From Parcubacteria group bacterium (lineage in GTDB: Bacteria > Patescibacteriota > Minisyncoccia > JACPCQ01): 10,184 nt of DNA. This document shows positions 7,235 to 10,184 of this stretch, in pieces. The DNA lies in NCBI GenBank assembly GCA_016179715.1, contig JACPCQ010000026.1, positions 1 through 10,184 on the forward strand, in the 5' to 3' direction. The notes below the pieces were generated by a model that searched no databases, was not told where the DNA came from, and saw only the letters and a program-made list of their open reading frames with translations. Position 1 is the stretch's first letter, and each line of letters begins with the position of its first letter. The position numbers were made by a program, and so were the translations under genes.

Positions 7235-7263
7235 ATTATAGCTTATTACAGTACAGTTGTCAA
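7235..7263 (-). promoter_or_regulatory. consensus sigma-70-type promoter for the RNA gene
   Basis: On the minus strand TTGACA (7263-7258) and TATAAT (7240-7235) are separated by exactly 17 bases, a full match to the consensus. Transcription would start near 7228 and run away from ruvB toward the terminator at 6832-6849. It is the strongest promoter in the window, as expected for an abundant RNA. Confidence 0.88.
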
Positions 7264-7301
7264 TACCAAGAGAAGGGGACGAAAAAGACAGCGACCGGAG
7301 T

Positions 7302-7307
7302 ATTATA
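7302..7307 (-). promoter_or_regulatory. possible second, extended -10 promoter
   Basis: TGG TATAAT on the minus strand, the same extended -10 string seen before tsaE. There is no recognisable -35. It would add about 67 bases of leader to the RNA gene downstream. Confidence 0.3.
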
Positions 7308-7350
7308 CCACAGTATCCCGTCCCGTTGCATATACGCATGTATATACTAC

Positions 7351-7390
7351 ATCTTTAGGACGTTATCTTTATCTTTAGGACGTTATCTTT
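7351..7390. repeat. 20-nt perfect tandem duplication before ruvB
   Basis: ATCTTTAGGACGTTATCTTT occurs twice with no gap, at 7351-7370 and 7371-7390, ending 11 bases before the ruvB ATG. Each copy holds TTAGGA, the only purine-rich string near the start, though it lies about 20 bases away. Recent slippage duplication or a two-copy operator are both possible. Confidence 0.9.
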
Positions 7391-7401
7391 TTTACCACAC
7401 T

Positions 7402-8433
7402 ATGATTATGGCCGATCAAACCCCCACACATTCAAAACAGTATCCCGAAGACCGCTCTCTTGATACAACGCTGCGGCCGCAAAAATGGGATGATTATATC
7501 GGGCAGGAAACGATTAAACGCAATCTTTCCATACTCATTCGCGCGGCAGAGGCACGCAAAGAGCCCATTGAGCACCTGCTTTTTTACGGCCCCGCCGGAC
7601 TGGGCAAAACCACCCTCGCATATCTTATTGCGAAAGAGCTTGGAGCGCAAATAAAAAGCACCTCCGGGCCGGCGCTTGAGCGTGTTGGGGACATTGCCTC
7701 CGTACTCACGAATCTCTCCTCCGGTGACATCCTGTTTATTGACGAAGCGCATCGGTTAAACAAACTCATTGAAGAAGTGCTCTATCCCGCGATGGAGAAT
7801 CGTTCGCTTGATATTGTCATCGGCAAGGGGCCGTCTGCGCGTATCATACAATTGGAATTACAGCCCTTCACGCTTATTGCCGCAACCACGCGCATCGCGC
7901 TTCTGTCCTCCCCGTTGCGCTCGCGTTTTTCCGGCGGCATTTTTCGATTGGAGTTTTACACGCAACCGGAGGTAGAGCGCATTTTACAGCGTTCCGCATC
8001 ACTCCTGCGGGTCACATTGGAAGCGCAAGCCGCAGCCGAGATAGCAAAACGCAGCCGCTTCACGCCGCGCATTGCCAACCGTTTGCTTAAGCGCTGCCGC
8101 GATTACGCGCAGGTGCACACCCGCTCTCCCGTCATCACGCAAGAAATTGCCGATAAAACGCTTGAGCTTTTACAGATTGACCGACAGGGGCTGGAACAGC
8201 AAGACCGCGCATTGCTTGATATTATTATCAAAAAATTCAGCGGCGGTCCGGTGGGACTGCAAACAATTGCCGCGGCTACCTCGGAAGACGAAAGTACCGT
8301 TGAAGAAGTACATGAACCGTATTTGATTCGCCTGGGATTTTTGGAGCGCACGCCGCGGGGGCGCTGTGCCACGGCGCGTGCATACGAACATCTGGGGTTG
8401 CAAAAACCCGGGCAGTCGCCGTTACTGTCTTAG
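7402..8433 (+). CDS. ruvB: Holliday junction branch-migration ATPase RuvB
   Basis: AAA+ motor that forms hexameric rings with RuvA on Holliday junctions and drives branch migration. The 343 residues contain the N-terminal RPQKWDDYIGQE block 25-36, Walker A GPAGLGKTT 63-71, Walker B LFIDEAHR 111-118, sensor 1 ATTR 161-164 with the SPLRSRF segment 170-176, sensor 2 TPRIANRLL 221-229, and the winged-helix DNA-binding end including KKFSGGPVGLQTIA 277-290 and TPRGRCATARAYEHLG 317-332. After SPLRSRF the usual GI is SGGI, a two-residue longer loop. ATGs at 7402 and 7408 are both possible and neither has a Shine-Dalgarno. It is monocistronic here, facing ruvC, and ends before a strong terminator. Confidence 0.97.
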   Translation: MIMADQTPTHSKQYPEDRSLDTTLRPQKWDDYIGQETIKRNLSILIRAAEARKEPIEHLLFYGPAGLGKTTLAYLIAKELGAQIKSTSGPALERVGDIASVLTNLSSGDILFIDEAHRLNKLIEEVLYPAMENRSLDIVIGKGPSARIIQLELQPFTLIAATTRIALLSSPLRSRFSGGIFRLEFYTQPEVERILQRSASLLRVTLEAQAAAEIAKRSRFTPRIANRLLKRCRDYAQVHTRSPVITQEIADKTLELLQIDRQGLEQQDRALLDIIIKKFSGGPVGLQTIAAATSEDESTVEEVHEPYLIRLGFLERTPRGRCATARAYEHLGLQKPGQSPLLS

Positions 8434-8487
8434 ACACCCGTCAGCATGCCGCCCTTGCCGCATGCTCGCGATGCTGTCGCACTCCGA

Positions 8488-8523
8488 AACCGCCCCGACA
8501 TCATGTCGGGGCGGTTCTTTCTT
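8488..8523 (+). terminator. intrinsic terminator of ruvB
   Basis: A 12-bp perfect stem AACCGCCCCGAC / GTCGGGGCGGTT with loop ATCAT is followed by CTTTCTT on the plus strand. It lies 54 bases after the ruvB stop and 5 bases from the end of the minus-strand acidic ORF. It may also slow transcripts from the other side, though the T-run there is short. Confidence 0.85.
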
Positions 8524-8528
8524 GCAGA

Positions 8529-8645
8529 CTAATCTTCTTCGCCGTCTTCCTCGTCACCATCCTCTTCTCCCTTCACGTCCGGGTCCACCTCCTCGTCTTC
8601 GTCTTCTGCAATGAGGGCGTCACGAAGTTCGTATTCCATTTCCAT
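8529..8645 (-). CDS. candidate 38-residue highly acidic small protein
   Basis: ATG at 8645 to TAG at 8529 encodes 38 residues beginning MEMEYELRDALIAEDEDEEV, with more than half Asp or Glu and a C-terminal run of GEE/DGDEED pattern. There are no Cys, Trp, His or membrane residues, so it would be disordered and strongly negative. It lies downstream of ruvC on the same strand, ending against the ruvB terminator. No Shine-Dalgarno is seen. Function is unknown. Acidic tails occur in many small CPR proteins, but low-complexity GAA/GAC codon runs can also arise by chance, so this is a tentative call. Confidence 0.45.
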   Translation of the reverse strand: MEMEYELRDALIAEDEDEEVDPDVKGEEDGDEEDGEED

Positions 8646-8648
8646 AAT

Positions 8649-8666
8649 GAATCGATTAATCGATTC
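8649..8666. repeat. 18-nt perfect palindrome before the acidic ORF
   Basis: GAATCGATTAATCGATTC equals its own reverse complement and ends 4 bases upstream of the minus-strand ATG at 8645. It could be an operator for a dimeric regulator or an ATCGAT-containing methylation or restriction site pair. No regulator is evident in the window. Confidence 0.7.
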
Positions 8667-8869
8667 CCGTAATGAAACTCTTAAAGCTTATTTGCCCTGG
8701 CGCCAAACAAGCTCGTCGACCTTTCCCTCTGCGAAGCGCGAGCGCGTTATAATCGCATTCGGGATTCTTATCCTGTGTATCAAGAAAATTCCGCCTTGTA
8801 AACCCCCCGACAATGTTCCAGCTGTGTATAGCAACGGCCGCCCCAAAACCCCTTATTTTAAGCCTTATT
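8667..8869. other. spacer between ruvC and the acidic ORF, no gene supported
   Basis: Open frames here are short and lack family resemblance. Two near-identical strings, CCTTATTTTAAG and CCTTATTTTACG, sit next to the ruvC stop at about 8851-8874. A TATAAT on the plus strand near 8746-8751 has no gene downstream in that direction. Confidence 0.5.
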
Positions 8870-9394
8870 TTACGCCCTTCTCTGCTCCGCCGTCCGCATC
8901 TTAGCTGATGCGGCACAGGTAAGCGCAACCGCTATCGCATCAGCGACGTCATCCGGCTTCGGGACGGCAGGAAGCCGGAGCAGCAGTTTTACCATCTCCT
9001 GCACTTGCGCTTTTGGCGCGGCCCCATACCCCGTCAGCGCCGCCTTCAATTCCAATGGCGTGCACTCAAAGACGGGAAGCCCGTTTTTTGCCGCAAGCAA
9101 GAGTATGACACCGCGAACCTCTGCAACGCGTATCGCCGTCTTTTGATTCGTAGAAAAAAAGAGCTGCTCCATCGCTACAACACTCGGGTGGTGCGTACGG
9201 ATAACCCGCTCAATGGCCGCGGCAATTGTTGCAAGACGCTCCGCCGGGGAAGTTCCTGACGGAGTCTCAACACAAGAAGCGGCGAGTAACCGCAGCGCGC
9301 GCCCCGACTCAACGACAAGCGCATATCCCAGTCGCGCAAACCCGGGATCAATGCCGAGGATAACAGCATCTTTGCTCTCTCGCTTTTTTTTCAT
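8870..9394 (-). CDS. ruvC: Holliday junction endonuclease RuvC
   Basis: RNase H-fold resolvase that cuts Holliday junctions symmetrically as a dimer. Of 174 residues, the four catalytic acids of the family are in place: D16 in LGIDPG, E76 in VAMEQLFF, and D149 and D152 in PDDVADAIAVALT. The block STNQKTAIRVAEVRGVIL at 81-98 and the TPLELKAALTGYGAAPKAQVQEMV block at 112-135 are also typical. The start ATG at 9394 gives a lysine-rich lead of eight residues before the first strand. It follows yebC by 23 bases on the same strand, the common bacterial yebC-ruvC order, so the two are probably cotranscribed. ruvA is not in the window, and ruvB lies opposite. Confidence 0.96.
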   Translation of the reverse strand: MKKKRESKDAVILGIDPGFARLGYALVVESGRALRLLAASCVETPSGTSPAERLATIAAAIERVIRTHHPSVVAMEQLFFSTNQKTAIRVAEVRGVILLLAAKNGLPVFECTPLELKAALTGYGAAPKAQVQEMVKLLLRLPAVPKPDDVADAIAVALTCAASAKMRTAEQRRA

Positions 9395-9417
9395 GCACTG
9401 TGTGACCGAATTAAACT

Positions 9418-10080
9418 CTATTTTTCATTTGAACTCACATGAGTAATGTCTTCGTGTTCCTCCAGCGCCTCGTAGAGCTGGAGCATCGCGTGCTGGTCTG
9501 CGGCATTCAACAAAACAGTATTTTGCGTAATCCACTCCGCAGAGGATTCTGCCGTGATGTGCAGGCGTTCCATTGCCGTGCGCACCTCCTCTGCCCGCTC
9601 CGGCGCAACAATGACACGCAGCGCCTTGTCTTCCTTCGTAATATCTTCCGCTCCCGCATCAATAAAAGCAAGCTCCAGCGCTTCCGTGGTATCGCCGTCT
9701 TTTGTGGAGACGGTAAACACCTCTTTTTTGTTAAACATCCAGCCAACCGAACCGGGCGCAGCAAGCTTGCCGCCGTGAGTCTGCAAAATGCGTTTGACTT
9801 CATTTGACGTCCGATTTGTGTTATCCGTAATGCCTTCTATTAAAAGCGCGGCGCCTCCGGGGCCGTATGCCTCGTAGCGCACAATATTGCTTGCGGGCAT
9901 GTTTGCTTGGCGCGCTTTCTCTACGGCCAGTCGCAGCGCCGCATTCATTTCCGGGTCTGTGCGGCCGGTTTTTGCCGCAAGCGTGATTGCGCGCGAAAGC
10001 TGCGAAAAAAGTTTCCCTTTCTTCGCATCCGTCGCCGCCTTTTTGTGTTTAATTTGCGCCCACTTACTGTGCCCGGACAT
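9418..10080 (-). CDS. yebC: YebC/PmpR/TACO1-family regulator with an internal in-frame deletion
   Basis: 220 residues against about 240-250 for the family. The N-terminal MSGHSKWAQIKHKKAATDAKKG and ALRLAVEKARQANMP blocks, then YEAYGPGGAALLIEGITDNTNRT at 69-91, GGKLAAPGSVGWMF at 103-116 and the C-terminal domain are all present. Between NMPASNI (ending residue 66) and YEAYGPGG the family normally has about 18 more residues (of ERAIKRGTGE...YEE type), which are replaced by two. Members act as DNA-binding regulators or, like TACO1, as translation factors; which applies here is unknown. AAAGGT four bases before the ATG is a good Shine-Dalgarno. Cotranscription with ruvC is likely. Confidence 0.95.
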   Translation of the reverse strand: MSGHSKWAQIKHKKAATDAKKGKLFSQLSRAITLAAKTGRTDPEMNAALRLAVEKARQANMPASNIVRYEAYGPGGAALLIEGITDNTNRTSNEVKRILQTHGGKLAAPGSVGWMFNKKEVFTVSTKDGDTTEALELAFIDAGAEDITKEDKALRVIVAPERAEEVRTAMERLHITAESSAEWITQNTVLLNAADQHAMLQLYEALEEHEDITHVSSNEK

Positions 10081-10084
10081 TTAG

Positions 10085-10090
10085 ACCTTT
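10085..10090 (-). promoter_or_regulatory. Shine-Dalgarno of yebC
   Basis: AAAGGT on the minus strand, 4 bases before the ATG at 10080. It is one of very few recognisable ribosome binding sites in the window and supports that start. Confidence 0.6.
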
Positions 10091-10184
10091 GAATATTTAA
10101 ATCTTTAAATGTTTGGATTTTTTGGGTGTTTAAATATTTGAATCTTTGAATCTTTAAATGTCTGGATGTTTAAATATTTGAATC
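10091..10184. repeat. AT-rich degenerate repeats upstream of yebC
   Basis: TGTTTAAATATTTGAATC occurs at 10127-10144 and again at 10167-10184, the window edge. TCTTTAAATGTTTGGAT at 10102-10118 recurs with one change at 10151-10167. The stretch is built from shuffled units of the form TTTAAAT, TTTGAAT and TTTGGAT. It probably continues beyond the window. No promoter is distinguishable in it. Confidence 0.85.

Noticed and set aside
7326..7348. Promoter for ruvB, TTGCAT with TATACT
   Set aside because: The spacing is only 11 bases and no other convincing -35 is present.
8746..8751. TATAAT on the plus strand
   Set aside because: No -35 and no plus-strand gene downstream.
8656..8928. 90-residue minus-strand ORF overlapping the ruvC end
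   Set aside because: No family resemblance and out of frame with RuvC.

Overview
The window looks like a chromosomal segment of a Patescibacteria/CPR bacterium, most likely a parcubacterium. This is inferred from three things: compact housekeeping genes with weak or absent Shine-Dalgarno sequences; an S23/IVP-type four-helix-bundle gene bordered by GGTTATTG repeats; and a divergent DHH-like protein beside a PilB/GspE ATPase. No taxonomic marker was tested. Base composition is mixed: coding sequence is moderately GC-rich, while the spacers at 2750-2810, 3110-3210 and 10085-10184 are strikingly AT-rich.

Layout. (1) 50-3675, minus strand: tsaE, then a four-helix-bundle gene with a repeat-encoded tail, then polA, probably read from an extended -10 promoter just upstream of tsaE. 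The four-helix-bundle gene sits between inverted copies of a 29-bp sequence. polA carries a perfect 41-nt hairpin in frame. (2) 3826-6828, plus strand: a DHH-phosphoesterase-like protein with eroded motifs, then a 163-bp palindromic MITE-like element, then pilB/gspE. (3) 6824-7263, minus strand: an apparent stand-alone structured RNA gene with a consensus sigma-70-type promoter, a 25-bp closing helix, internal hairpins and an intrinsic terminator that overlaps the pilB stop codon. I cannot assign it to a known RNA family. (4) 7351-8523, plus strand: a 20-nt perfect tandem duplication, ruvB, and its terminator. (5) 8529-10184, minus strand: yebC and ruvC as a pair, then a candidate 38-residue acidic peptide. 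yebC is preceded by a Shine-Dalgarno and AT-rich repeats at the window edge.

Functional themes. RuvB and RuvC are the branch-migration motor and resolvase for Holliday junctions, here on converging strands rather than in one operon; ruvA is not in the window. PolA supplies repair synthesis and primer processing. TsaE belongs to the tRNA t6A pathway, YebC to translation or transcription regulation, and PilB drives type IV pilus assembly or related secretion. The least explained items are the RNA gene at 6824-7229, the palindromic element before pilB, and the repeat-bounded four-helix-bundle cassette.
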